Shown here piece by piece: positions 33,628 to 42,081 of a DNA stretch of 64,000 nt (position 1 is its first letter; each line of letters begins with the position of its first letter). The notes beneath the pieces are model-generated. The model did not search any database and was not told where the DNA came from. It was given only the letters and a program-made list of their open reading frames with translations. The DNA is from Paenibacillus phoenicis (GTDB taxonomy: Bacteria > Bacillota > Bacilli > Paenibacillales > Paenibacillaceae): positions 1,240,001 through 1,304,000 of the forward strand of contig NZ_JAYERP010000001.1 of the NCBI RefSeq assembly GCF_034718895.1, given 5' to 3'. The translations under genes and the position numbers were made by a program.

Positions 33628-36426
33628 ATGAGTACGCGTATCGAGTCCGAATCCGTTGTAAGTCTGTCTGGCCAGGCTGTCAACATCCATGGGGAGAGCG
33701 TGATTCTGCTTTGTGCTTCGCTCTTTTATTTCCGGATTCCCCCCGAGTTATGGCAGGAACGGCTCCAGCAGGTGAGAGAAGCAGGCTACAACTGCATCGA
33801 TGTCTACTTCCCGTGGAATTTTCATGAGCTCCAGGAAGGAACCTGGGATTTCACCGGGATGCGGGATGCAGATACGTTTCTGCGACTCGCCAGTGAAGCG
33901 GGATTATGGGTGATCGCCCGCCCGGGACCATATATTTGCTCTGAATGGGACGGCGGCGGCTTGCCTGCCTATTTGTACGCCAAAGAGCCGGCTCTGCGGA
34001 TTAGAGATAATGACCCTGCGTTCTTGCAGCATGTGGCCCGGTGGTATGCGCAGATCCTGCCGATCCTTCATCGTCATGAAGTCACGCGTGGGGGCAGCGT
34101 CATCTTCGTTCAGCTTGAAAATGAACTGGACTTCTATGACTGCTCCAACCCGGCAGGATATATGGCTGCGCTGCGAGACATGGCTGCAACGCATGGCTTA
34201 TCCGTCCCGCTGATCGCTTGTGCCGGCCAAGGCGGCCTGGTGCAGGCGTCCGGGTTAACGGAAGGTATCGTGCCGACCTGCAACTTCTATCCGGATGACC
34301 GGGATCCCGATTTCGAGCGCAAGGTGCTGCATTATCGGGAGGTGCTTCACAGGCAGGGACTTCCGCTGCTCGTTACCGAGACGAACCGGAGCCATTACCT
34401 GCTGCGCAGATTGCTGTCAGCTGGAGCCAAGCTGCTGGGTCCTTATCTGCAGGTGTCTGGCACCAATTTCGGCTTCACCAATGCGATCAATAACTGGGGA
34501 AGGCCGCTGGCTTTCTTGACCTCGGATTATGATTTCGGAGGCATGATTTCGCCGGAAGGCCATCTCCGTGAAGAAGTGCAGGAAGCAAAGCTTCTCGCCA
34601 GGTTCATTCGTGCCTATGGCCGCGCGATTGCGGAATCTGAGCCGAATTCCGGGAGCAAATGGTCTGTTGCGGGCGAGAAGGAGGGAGTGTTTGGCCCGTA
34701 TGCGCTGCGTTTGAAAGGCGGTGGAGAGCTGATTTTTGTGACCAACGGTGAGGATCGCTCCAAGCAAATCCACCTGCATAATGAGGAAGCCAGCCATGCT
34801 TCATCTACCGGGACATGGACCTTAGCTGCTTCAAGATCCTTGGCGCTGCCGGCAAAAGTGCCGCTAACGAACTGGGGAATTTCAGGACAGCTTGTTTCCT
34901 CTACGGCGGAGCTTTACATGGTGGAACAACAGATGGACGGAGTGGTTCTCGCGTTTCACAAGGAGGGGGACAACGGGGAGATTGCCTTAGCCGTCGAAGT
35001 TGCCCATGATCCGATTACCGAGGGGATGCAGGTCATCCATCGCGAAGGCCAGTTTATCTTGCAACTGTCTGGAGCAGAGACGGCGTTTTGTCGGTTTGAA
35101 CTAAAGGAGGGGCGACGCTTTACGGTTATTGTCACAAGCCTTCTCAACGCGCTTCGGACCGAAACGATTCACCTGGATGGGACCGTGACCTTAACCGCAG
35201 ATCAACCGGTCTCGAATGTCCCCGACCCTACGCCTGCACCCGATTGGCGGTTTGTTGGGAGGGAGGGATGGAAGGCGCCAATCCAGGCTGCGACGGTACA
35301 GACGAAGGGGGCGGAGGCAGAATTTTTGGAACGGCTCGGCGTTTACCGGGGATACGCCTGGTATGAGGCGGAGACAAATCTAGTCGCCGCTGAACATCGG
35401 CTGCATGGATTTCTGGTGCGTCAAGCGAGTGATGTTGTTTCGCTGTATGCTGACGGAGCGTACCTCGGCACTTTTACTCCCGGCGGAGCCAGCGTGTTTG
35501 TTCCGGTGAACGGATCGGATGTGAAGAAGCTTCAGGCGCGTGTGGAGATTTGGGGCCACAGCAATTTCGATGACATCCGGCTCCCAGCGCTTCGCTTGCC
35601 TTCTCTGAAAGGGATCAAAGGGATTACGGCCATCACCGCCGTACACAACATTACCTCGAACTGGCGCGTGCATCCGAAGGTCGACCGTTCGCGGCAAGGC
35701 ACTCTTACAGAGATCGACGAAGCATTATGGCCGGTTGTTAGCTTCGGAAGCTGGCTGTCTGCGGATCATCTATCCCAGCATCTTTTCCGCAGAACGTTTA
35801 TCCCTGGGGCTGGCGGGGATTCGTGGACGCTGCATTTTCGGAACCTTCAAGGGCATGCGCGGCTTTGGGTGAACGGAATCGATGCCGGTCCCATCCATCC
35901 GCTGGACCCCTTTATCGATTTGAAGCCGTATGTCACCCCAGGACAGGAGCTGCAGCTTGAGGTCTACCTGGAACGAACGATGGGGCAAAGCGCCGGACAA
36001 GTGCTGGTCTATGAAGGGGTTGAAGCATCGGCGTATACGATCAAGGCGGCGGAGGAAGCTCATTTGAAGGCTGCGGCGGAGCATGAAGTTGCTGCAATTC
36101 CGCTTGAATTGCCGCTGACGTTGACCTCAGGTGAGGCAGGATGGTTATTCGCTCCAATTCCGAACGCTGCACAAGGCAAAGGTTGGAGGGTCCGTGCCGC
36201 TGGCTCGGGATTAAAGCTTACGGTGTTTATGGAGGAGCGGATCGTCGGCAGGCTGTGGCTGCCAGGAGGTGCGGGAAGGCCGATGATGACTGGCGGCAGC
36301 GCGGACTCGTTTTATTTGCCGGGTCCATGGTTTCAGGCGGGGCAAGCGCAGCTGTCTATTTTTCTCGAGGCAGTGGATGAACAGGCTGCAGGCAGCTTAG
36401 AGAAGCTTGAGTTTATTTCCGTATAG
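33628..36426 (+). CDS. Glycoside hydrolase family 35 beta-galactosidase
   Basis: A 932-residue cytoplasmic beta-galactosidase. The (beta/alpha)8 catalytic domain (about residues 15-340) shows GYNCIDVYFPWNFHE, RPGPYICSEWDGGGLPAYL, the acid/base glutamate in FVQLENE (about 164) and the nucleophile in LLVTETN (about 250). Beta-sandwich domains follow, including a jelly-roll like SLYADGAYLGTFTPG and WTLHFRNLQGHARLWVNG near the C-terminus. No signal peptide, so it acts on imported galactosides. ATG 33628 follows TTAGGAG. It is followed by two permeases and a binding protein in one operon. Confidence 0.92.
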   Translation: MSTRIESESVVSLSGQAVNIHGESVILLCASLFYFRIPPELWQERLQQVREAGYNCIDVYFPWNFHELQEGTWDFTGMRDADTFLRLASEAGLWVIARPGPYICSEWDGGGLPAYLYAKEPALRIRDNDPAFLQHVARWYAQILPILHRHEVTRGGSVIFVQLENELDFYDCSNPAGYMAALRDMAATHGLSVPLIACAGQGGLVQASGLTEGIVPTCNFYPDDRDPDFERKVLHYREVLHRQGLPLLVTETNRSHYLLRRLLSAGAKLLGPYLQVSGTNFGFTNAINNWGRPLAFLTSDYDFGGMISPEGHLREEVQEAKLLARFIRAYGRAIAESEPNSGSKWSVAGEKEGVFGPYALRLKGGGELIFVTNGEDRSKQIHLHNEEASHASSTGTWTLAASRSLALPAKVPLTNWGISGQLVSSTAELYMVEQQMDGVVLAFHKEGDNGEIALAVEVAHDPITEGMQVIHREGQFILQLSGAETAFCRFELKEGRRFTVIVTSLLNALRTETIHLDGTVTLTADQPVSNVPDPTPAPDWRFVGREGWKAPIQAATVQTKGAEAEFLERLGVYRGYAWYEAETNLVAAEHRLHGFLVRQASDVVSLYADGAYLGTFTPGGASVFVPVNGSDVKKLQARVEIWGHSNFDDIRLPALRLPSLKGIKGITAITAVHNITSNWRVHPKVDRSRQGTLTEIDEALWPVVSFGSWLSADHLSQHLFRRTFIPGAGGDSWTLHFRNLQGHARLWVNGIDAGPIHPLDPFIDLKPYVTPGQELQLEVYLERTMGQSAGQVLVYEGVEASAYTIKAAEEAHLKAAAEHEVAAIPLELPLTLTSGEAGWLFAPIPNAAQGKGWRVRAAGSGLKLTVFMEERIVGRLWLPGGAGRPMMTGGSADSFYLPGPWFQAGQAQLSIFLEAVDEQAAGSLEKLEFISV

Positions 36427-36439
36427 AAGGGAGAGGCCT

Positions 36440-37414
36440 ATGGAAATCACGACGCCAACAAAGGTACGCCAGCGGCCGCAGCTTCACCGGATGCGCCAGC
36501 AGGGGTGGTTCAAACGGTTTTGGAACAACAAAACGCTGTTGCTGATGTGTCTGCCGGCTATCATCTTCTTTATCATTTTCGCGTATTTGCCGATGCCCGG
36601 CTTGTATCTGGCTTTTATCAAGTACAACTACACGGATGGTATTTTTAAGAGTCCGTTCGTGGGGTTCGATAACTTTCGATTCCTTGTGATGACGGGGGAT
36701 TTGTGGCGGCTGACTTTTAACACGGTGGTTTATAATCTGGCCTTCATCCTGCTGGGGAACGTCTTGCAAATTACCGTTGCGGTGTTCCTGAACGAACTTC
36801 GTCTCAAATGGTTTAAAAAGCTAACCCAAACCTTGATGTTCCTGCCGCACTTTATTTCGGCGGTCCTGATTGGTCTGATCGCTTACAACGTGCTGAGCTA
36901 CGACTACGGTCTGCTCAACAGCATCCTGACTTCGCTGGGATTCGATCCGGTGAAGACGTATTCGAACGCCACGATCTGGCCGTTTATCATTGTGTTGACG
37001 TACTTATGGCAATCGACAGGGTATGGATCGATCGTATATTTCGCCGCCATTATGGGCCTGGATAACGAAATTGTCGAAGCGGCGGAAATCGACGGGGCCG
37101 GCGCATTCCAGCGCATTCGTTATATTGTGCTCCCTTGGCTGAAGCCCACCTTTATCATTTTGCTCCTGTTTTCGCTTGGCGGGATATTGCGCGGGAACTT
37201 CGGCTTATTCTTCAACCTGGTGGGAGCTAACAACACCGCGCTGTACGCGACGACGGATATCATCGAAACGTATGTGTTCCGCGCCCTCATGACCAACTTC
37301 AACTTCTCGATCGGGAGCGCCGTCAGCCTCTATCAATCCGTCTTTGGATTTGTGGTGGTTATCACCGCCAACTGGCTGGTCAAGAAGGTTTCGCCCGACA
37401 ACTCATTATTTTAG
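36440..37414 (+). CDS. Carbohydrate ABC transporter permease, LplB-type
   Basis: A 324-residue permease with six membrane helices and the cytoplasmic EAA loop EAAEIDGAGAFQRIRYIVLP. The extended N-terminus (MEITTPTKVRQRPQLHRMRQ) is basic. LplB/MsmF-type permeases import oligo- or polysaccharide fragments; the upstream beta-galactosidase makes a galactose-containing oligosaccharide likely. ATG 36440 follows AAGGGAGAGG. No ATPase gene lies in the operon, so a shared MsmK-type ATPase from elsewhere is expected. Confidence 0.92.
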   Translation: MEITTPTKVRQRPQLHRMRQQGWFKRFWNNKTLLLMCLPAIIFFIIFAYLPMPGLYLAFIKYNYTDGIFKSPFVGFDNFRFLVMTGDLWRLTFNTVVYNLAFILLGNVLQITVAVFLNELRLKWFKKLTQTLMFLPHFISAVLIGLIAYNVLSYDYGLLNSILTSLGFDPVKTYSNATIWPFIIVLTYLWQSTGYGSIVYFAAIMGLDNEIVEAAEIDGAGAFQRIRYIVLPWLKPTFIILLLFSLGGILRGNFGLFFNLVGANNTALYATTDIIETYVFRALMTNFNFSIGSAVSLYQSVFGFVVVITANWLVKKVSPDNSLF

Positions 37415-37426
37415 GAGGTACAAGGC

Positions 37427-38338
37427 ATGGATGACGCTCATGAAACGCGAAGCATCCGCACAGATCTAGGCGGCATTATCGTCAAAATCGTCGGCTACCT
37501 GTTTATCGGCTTCTTCGCCTTATGCTGTTTGCTGCCCTTCCTGCTGGTCCTTGGCACATCCTTTACGTCGGAAGCGGCGATTAAACGGTTTGGCTTCAAT
37601 TTCTGGCCCCGGGAATTCAGCACCTTCGCTTACAAAATCGTCTTCGAAAATCCGGATCTCATCATTGGCTCCTATCTCGTGACCATCGGCATTACAATCT
37701 GCGGTACCGCACTGGGTTTGTTCTTGGTGGCGATGACGGGGTATGCGCTGCAACGGCCCGATTTTGCTTACCGGAATCGCATCTCTTTCTTTATCTACTT
37801 TACGACCTTGTTCAGTGGCGGGCTGGTTCCGTTTTACCTGCTGGTGACACAGTATTTGGGCCTGAAGGATAACTACTTGGCCGTCTTGCTGCCCGGTCTG
37901 CTTAGTCCATTCCTGATCATCATGATGAAAAGCTTCGTTCGCTCCATTCCCCACGCGATCACGGAATCTGCCAAAATCGACGGGGCCGGAGATTTCACCA
38001 TCTTTATCCGCCTAATCTTACCTATGACTACACCAGCCTTGGCCACGATCGGCTTGTTTATCGCCCTGGGGTATTGGAATGAATGGTACAACTCCATGTT
38101 GTTCTTATCGCCGGACATGAAGTACCGCCCGCTGCAGCTGTTCCTGTATAACGTCATCACCAGCGCGGACTTCATCCGAAATTCGGCCGCGGCTTCGAAC
38201 GTGGAGCTGCGCGATGTGCCGCTCGAATCGATGAAGATGGCGACGGCTATCGTGGCGACGGGCCCGGTGATTTTATTTTATCCGTTTGTGCAGCGCTATT
38301 TTATCAAAGGCATCACGGTTGGCGCTGTCAAAGGCTAA
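37427..38338 (+). CDS. Carbohydrate ABC transporter permease, LplC-type
   Basis: A 303-residue permease, six membrane segments, EAA loop ESAKIDGAGDFTIFIRLILP and the C-terminal YFIKGITVGAVKG typical of LplC. It starts 12 bases after the LplB-type gene with RBS AGGAGGT and forms the heterodimeric channel with it. Confidence 0.93.
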   Translation: MDDAHETRSIRTDLGGIIVKIVGYLFIGFFALCCLLPFLLVLGTSFTSEAAIKRFGFNFWPREFSTFAYKIVFENPDLIIGSYLVTIGITICGTALGLFLVAMTGYALQRPDFAYRNRISFFIYFTTLFSGGLVPFYLLVTQYLGLKDNYLAVLLPGLLSPFLIIMMKSFVRSIPHAITESAKIDGAGDFTIFIRLILPMTTPALATIGLFIALGYWNEWYNSMLFLSPDMKYRPLQLFLYNVITSADFIRNSAAASNVELRDVPLESMKMATAIVATGPVILFYPFVQRYFIKGITVGAVKG

Positions 38339-38377
38339 GGCTTCACAATTTCAAATAGATGAAGGAGGTTTGTGTGA

Positions 38378-39982
38378 ATGGTTCGATGGAAGAAGGCGTC
38401 AATTTGGGTCATGGTGAGCCTGCTGGTGTTGCTGCTGGCGTCCTGCGGCGGCGGCTCAAACAACAAAGGGGCGGGCAGCGATGCGGCAAACAATGGGGTG
38501 AATTCGGTGAACACCGGTCAAGAGACGGACACGGGAATCGACACATCCAAGTTCGTGAAGATCAGTTATCTCGTTTTGGGGGATAAGCCAAAGAATGGCC
38601 AGTTCGAAAAGGTGCTTGCAGAAGTCAACAAAATCATGAAGGAAAAAATCAACGCCGAGCTGGAATGGAAATGGATCGAATGGGCGGATTGGCAGACCAA
38701 ATACAATCTGGCGTTAGCCTCTGGGGAACCGATTGATCTGATTACGATCGGAACCGACTGGCTCGACACCTGGGGGAATGCGCAGCGCGGCGCCTTCATG
38801 AATCTGGATGAACTCCTGCCGAAATACGCGCCGGAAACGTGGAAATCTATCCCGGAAGAGGATTGGGAAGAAAGTAAATACAACGGCAAAATCGTCCTGA
38901 TTCCGGAGAACGATTACACGCAGTGGGTCAATCACGGTTTCTTCTACCGCGGCGATTGGGCGAAGGAGGCCGGGATTACCGAACCGATCAAGGATTGGGA
39001 GGGCATCGAGAAATACTTGCAGTACATTAAGGACAACAAACCGGATGTGATTCCGTGGGACGCAGCGTCAGGCACGCAAACCTGGGGTGGATTTGTTCAA
39101 TCGTATACGGATGAGCTGGAGCTTCCAATTTCGACCGGTTTCTTGCCCGTATTTACGGCTAAATCCTATGAAGAGCGATTTACTGCTGTAAGTCCAATCT
39201 TCGAGGACGTGTTCTTGGATTATGCCACGATGATGAAAAGATGGGCGGATCAAGGCTTCTGGCGTGAAGACGCCCTGAACAACAAGAACAACAACCGCGA
39301 TGCGCTGAAAGCCGGCTTGTCGGGGCTTGATCAGCATCATACACAGACGTTCTCTGGACTTCGCGTCGAAATGGATAAAGCACAACCTGGTTCGGAGCTG
39401 CAAATGTTCCCATTCTCCCGGACGCGCGGCACCAACCTTATGGAGCTGTCGATTACTCATGGCGGTACATCTGTAGGGGCGCACAGCAAAAACCCGGAAC
39501 GCGCGCTGATGGCCTATGATCTGATTCGCAATAATGAAGAGATTTATCATCTGATCAACTATGGGATCGAAGGCGTACAATACGTGATCAAAGATGGCAA
39601 ACGTGCACGTCCTGAAGGTTATGATGACGCAAGAGACGGCTTTTATTCAGATTTCTGGGGCGGCCGTGTCGACAAGTTTGAAATTCCCAGCGAAACGACC
39701 TGGGATCAGATCGAAGAGACGTTGTATGCGGAATACGATAAGATCAAGAAGCCATATGTATACGGTCGCTTCGTATTTGATAAAACGCCGGTAGAAGCTG
39801 AATTGACCGCGATCTCGCAGGTAACCGGAGAGCTTGGTCCGGCCATCGTGATGGGGAAAGCCGGAGACCCGGCGAAGGCGGTTGAAGAGTTCCGCAACAA
39901 GCTGAAGCAGGCCGGATACGATAAAGTGTTGGCCGAGCTGCAAAAGCAGTTGGACGCTTATAAAGTTCAGATCGGTGAATAA
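38378..39982 (+). CDS. Extracellular solute-binding lipoprotein (family 1, LplA-type)
   Basis: A 534-residue binding protein anchored by a lipobox LLLASC with the lipidated cysteine near residue 24, followed by a glycine/asparagine-rich linker. The mature part has the two-lobed fold with KWIEWADWQTKYNLALASGE and the C-terminal AELQKQLDAYK helix common in Paenibacillus lipoproteins of this type. RBS GAAGGAGG lies upstream. It captures the sugar for the two preceding permeases. Confidence 0.92.
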   Translation: MVRWKKASIWVMVSLLVLLLASCGGGSNNKGAGSDAANNGVNSVNTGQETDTGIDTSKFVKISYLVLGDKPKNGQFEKVLAEVNKIMKEKINAELEWKWIEWADWQTKYNLALASGEPIDLITIGTDWLDTWGNAQRGAFMNLDELLPKYAPETWKSIPEEDWEESKYNGKIVLIPENDYTQWVNHGFFYRGDWAKEAGITEPIKDWEGIEKYLQYIKDNKPDVIPWDAASGTQTWGGFVQSYTDELELPISTGFLPVFTAKSYEERFTAVSPIFEDVFLDYATMMKRWADQGFWREDALNNKNNNRDALKAGLSGLDQHHTQTFSGLRVEMDKAQPGSELQMFPFSRTRGTNLMELSITHGGTSVGAHSKNPERALMAYDLIRNNEEIYHLINYGIEGVQYVIKDGKRARPEGYDDARDGFYSDFWGGRVDKFEIPSETTWDQIEETLYAEYDKIKKPYVYGRFVFDKTPVEAELTAISQVTGELGPAIVMGKAGDPAKAVEEFRNKLKQAGYDKVLAELQKQLDAYKVQIGE

Positions 39983-39999
39983 TCGTTATACGGAAAAAC

Positions 40000-40033
40000 A
40001 GAACGGACCCGCGAATCGCGGGTCTGTTTTTTT
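40000..40033 (+). terminator. Rho-independent terminator
   Basis: GACCCGCG/CGCGGGTC stem (40006-40024) with AAT loop and a T-run. Ends the beta-galactosidase operon. Confidence 0.9.
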
Positions 40034-40064
40034 GTGAGAGATTGCAATTTCGCAAGAAAATGGA

Positions 40065-40123
40065 TTTACATTTTTCAAAATGAGGCATATACTAAAACTA
40101 TAAAGTTGCACTGAGGAAACTTT
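40065..40123 (+). promoter_or_regulatory. mntH promoter with MntR-like operator
   Basis: TTTACA (40065-40070) and TATACT (40088-40093) are 17 bases apart. Directly downstream, 40102-40123 holds an inverted repeat AAAGTT-N10-AACTTT whose inner part, TTGCACTGAGGAAAC, resembles known Bacillus MntR boxes. Manganese-bound MntR at the start of transcription would block the gene. The MntR match is from memory of the consensus. Confidence 0.65.
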
Positions 40124-40172
40124 AATGGATATAGACAACTTTAGTGGGCGCAAGCGCAAGGGAGGGATTCTC

Positions 40173-41474
40173 ATGATGGAACAAAGTATTGCGCAACAAA
40201 CGACTCCAGTCACATCCAATGGATTGGATCATAGAACGTCCGCACATGCCGCATTGGACGGCAGAACGAAAGGTCTGAAACGGCTTCTTCCGTTTCTTGG
40301 ACCTGCGTTTATCGCTGCGGTTGCTTATATCGATCCCGGTAATTTTGCAACGAACATCACCGCAGGATCGAAGTACGGGTATCTATTGTTATGGGTGATT
40401 TTCGCTTCGAATTTGATGGCGGTGCTGATTCAGTCGTTATCGGCGAAACTAGGGATCGCCACTGGCAAGAATTTGCCCGAGGTTGCTCACGATCGATTTC
40501 CGAAGGGCGTGTCGATCTTCCTGTGGATTCAGAGCGAGTTGGTCATTATCGCTACGGATCTGGCCGAATTTATCGGGGCGGCGTTAGGGCTCTATCTGCT
40601 GTTTGGCATTCCGATGCTGCCCGCTGCCGTGATCACCGCGATTGGCTCCTTTGCGATCTTGGAGCTGCAGCGTCGGGGATATCGCGCACTGGAGGCGGGA
40701 ATCGCCGCGATGGTGCTGATCGTTGTTTTGGCCTTTGCCTTTCAAGTGATTGCGGCGAATCCGGATTTTGCTGCCGTTGGCGCAGGCTTAGTGACTCCTC
40801 GCTTTGACGGAGTGGACAGCGTCCTGCTGGCTGCGGGTATCTTAGGGGCCACCGTAATGCCTCACGCGATTTATCTGCACTCCTCGTTAACACAAAACCG
40901 GATTGTGGGACGCAATGAGGCCGAGAAGAAGAAAATTTTTAAACTGGAATTCATCGATATCGTGTTGGCGATGTTGATTGCCGGGGCCGTGAATATGGCG
41001 ATGGTCGTTGTCTCCGCAGGGCTGCTCTTCAAAAATGGTCTAGTGGTTGAAGATCTGGACGTCGCCCTCCAACAATTCGGAACGATCGCCGGACCGTTCA
41101 CCGCCATTTCTTTCGGACTGGGACTGCTGATTGCCGGCCTCTCGAGTTCTTCGGTGGGTACGATGGCCGGGGATGTGGTGATGCAGGGGTTCATCAACAA
41201 ACGAATTAACCTGTACGTGCGGCGGGCGATTACCACCATTCCGCCGCTGGCGATCATCGTGTCGGGCGTGAACCCGACGAATGCCCTGGTCATGAGCCAA
41301 GTGGTGTTGTCGTTTGGGATTGCCTTTGCCTTGATTCCTTTGATCTTGTTCACCTCGAACCGCAAAATTATGGGCGGCCTCGTGAATCATCGGGTGACCA
41401 CAACGCTGGGGTGGATGATCTCCGCTTTGGTCGTTAGCTTGAACCTGTTCCTGGTCGTTCAAATGCTCTGGTGA
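40173..41474 (+). CDS. mntH: NRAMP-family Mn2+/Fe2+ transporter
   Basis: A 433-residue proton-coupled divalent-metal importer with eleven membrane helices. Metal-binding motifs DPGNFATN (about residue 54) in helix 1 and MPHAIYLHS (about 229) in helix 6 are intact, as is the transport-signature region GTMAGDVVMQGF. ATG 40173 or 40176 follows AAGGGAGGG; the upstream ATG at 40125 lies within the operator and is unlikely. A terminator follows. Regulated probably by MntR. Confidence 0.95.
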   Translation: MMEQSIAQQTTPVTSNGLDHRTSAHAALDGRTKGLKRLLPFLGPAFIAAVAYIDPGNFATNITAGSKYGYLLLWVIFASNLMAVLIQSLSAKLGIATGKNLPEVAHDRFPKGVSIFLWIQSELVIIATDLAEFIGAALGLYLLFGIPMLPAAVITAIGSFAILELQRRGYRALEAGIAAMVLIVVLAFAFQVIAANPDFAAVGAGLVTPRFDGVDSVLLAAGILGATVMPHAIYLHSSLTQNRIVGRNEAEKKKIFKLEFIDIVLAMLIAGAVNMAMVVVSAGLLFKNGLVVEDLDVALQQFGTIAGPFTAISFGLGLLIAGLSSSSVGTMAGDVVMQGFINKRINLYVRRAITTIPPLAIIVSGVNPTNALVMSQVVLSFGIAFALIPLILFTSNRKIMGGLVNHRVTTTLGWMISALVVSLNLFLVVQMLW

Positions 41475-41487
41475 GGTGCGTAACAAT

Positions 41488-41533
41488 GAGGACTTCCATT
41501 TCCGCGTTGGTGCGGGATGGAGGTCCTTTTTTC
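41488..41533 (+). terminator. mntH terminator
   Basis: AGGACTTCCAT pairs with ATGGAGGTCCT across a GC-rich loop, followed by TTTTTTC. Confidence 0.8.
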
Positions 41534-41552
41534 AAGTGGACAAGCTAGGGAA

Positions 41553-41604
41553 AAGCAAAAGCGAAAGAGAGCCGTTTGTGGGCTATCTCCTTCGCTGTCT
41601 GCTT
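41553..41604 (-). terminator. Terminator of the glycine/proline-rich protein gene
   Basis: On the minus strand GCGAAGGAGATAGCC pairs with GGCTCTCTTTCGC around a short loop and is followed by TTTTGCTTTT. Confidence 0.7.
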
Positions 41605-41996
41605 TAGAAGCACGTGAATGAGCGAATCCGATTCAAATCGATGCCGAAGTATCCCCAGAAGAAACCAAACCACCGGAATCCGGCAATCGAATTCCGCCCG
41701 ACGAATACCGGGAAGAACCAGAATTGCTCCCCATTGTTCAGCCAAACGTAGGTGTTGCGGAACAAGCAACGTCTAATTCCGCCCGGATCGATGGCAAACG
41801 TGCCGACTTGCATTTGCGGTACAAATTGTGGTGGTGGAGAGGTTGGCGGCTGAACGCCTCCCGGTGCTCCTCCCGGAGTACCTGGGAATCCTCCAGGACC
41901 TCCCCCTGGAAAACCACCTGGAAATCCTGGACCACCAGGTACGCCAGGCCCTCCCGGAAATCCTCCGCCGGGTCCCGGCGATGGAAAAAATCCCAT
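41604..41996 (-). CDS. Glycine/proline-rich collagen-like small protein
   Basis: A 130-residue protein in two parts: residues 1-55 are Gly/Pro-rich (GPGGGFPGGPGVPGG-like, loosely collagen-type G-x-y), and residues 70-130 are a conserved aromatic tail (NTYVWLNNGEQFWFFPVFVG, IAGFRWFGFFWGYFGIDLNR). Tails of this type are seen in small Bacillales proteins thought to lie on the spore or cell surface. RBS GAAGGGAG lies about 9 bases before ATG 41996. The surface role is an inference from composition. Confidence 0.7.
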   Translation of the reverse strand: MGFFPSPGPGGGFPGGPGVPGGPGFPGGFPGGGPGGFPGTPGGAPGGVQPPTSPPPQFVPQMQVGTFAIDPGGIRRCLFRNTYVWLNNGEQFWFFPVFVGRNSIAGFRWFGFFWGYFGIDLNRIRSFTCF

Positions 41997-42081
41997 ATGT
42001 GATCGCTCCCTTCAATGTATAGGCACAATCATCATATGCAAATGCGGAGAGGGCGGTTGGGCGAATGCCATGGAAATTGTT

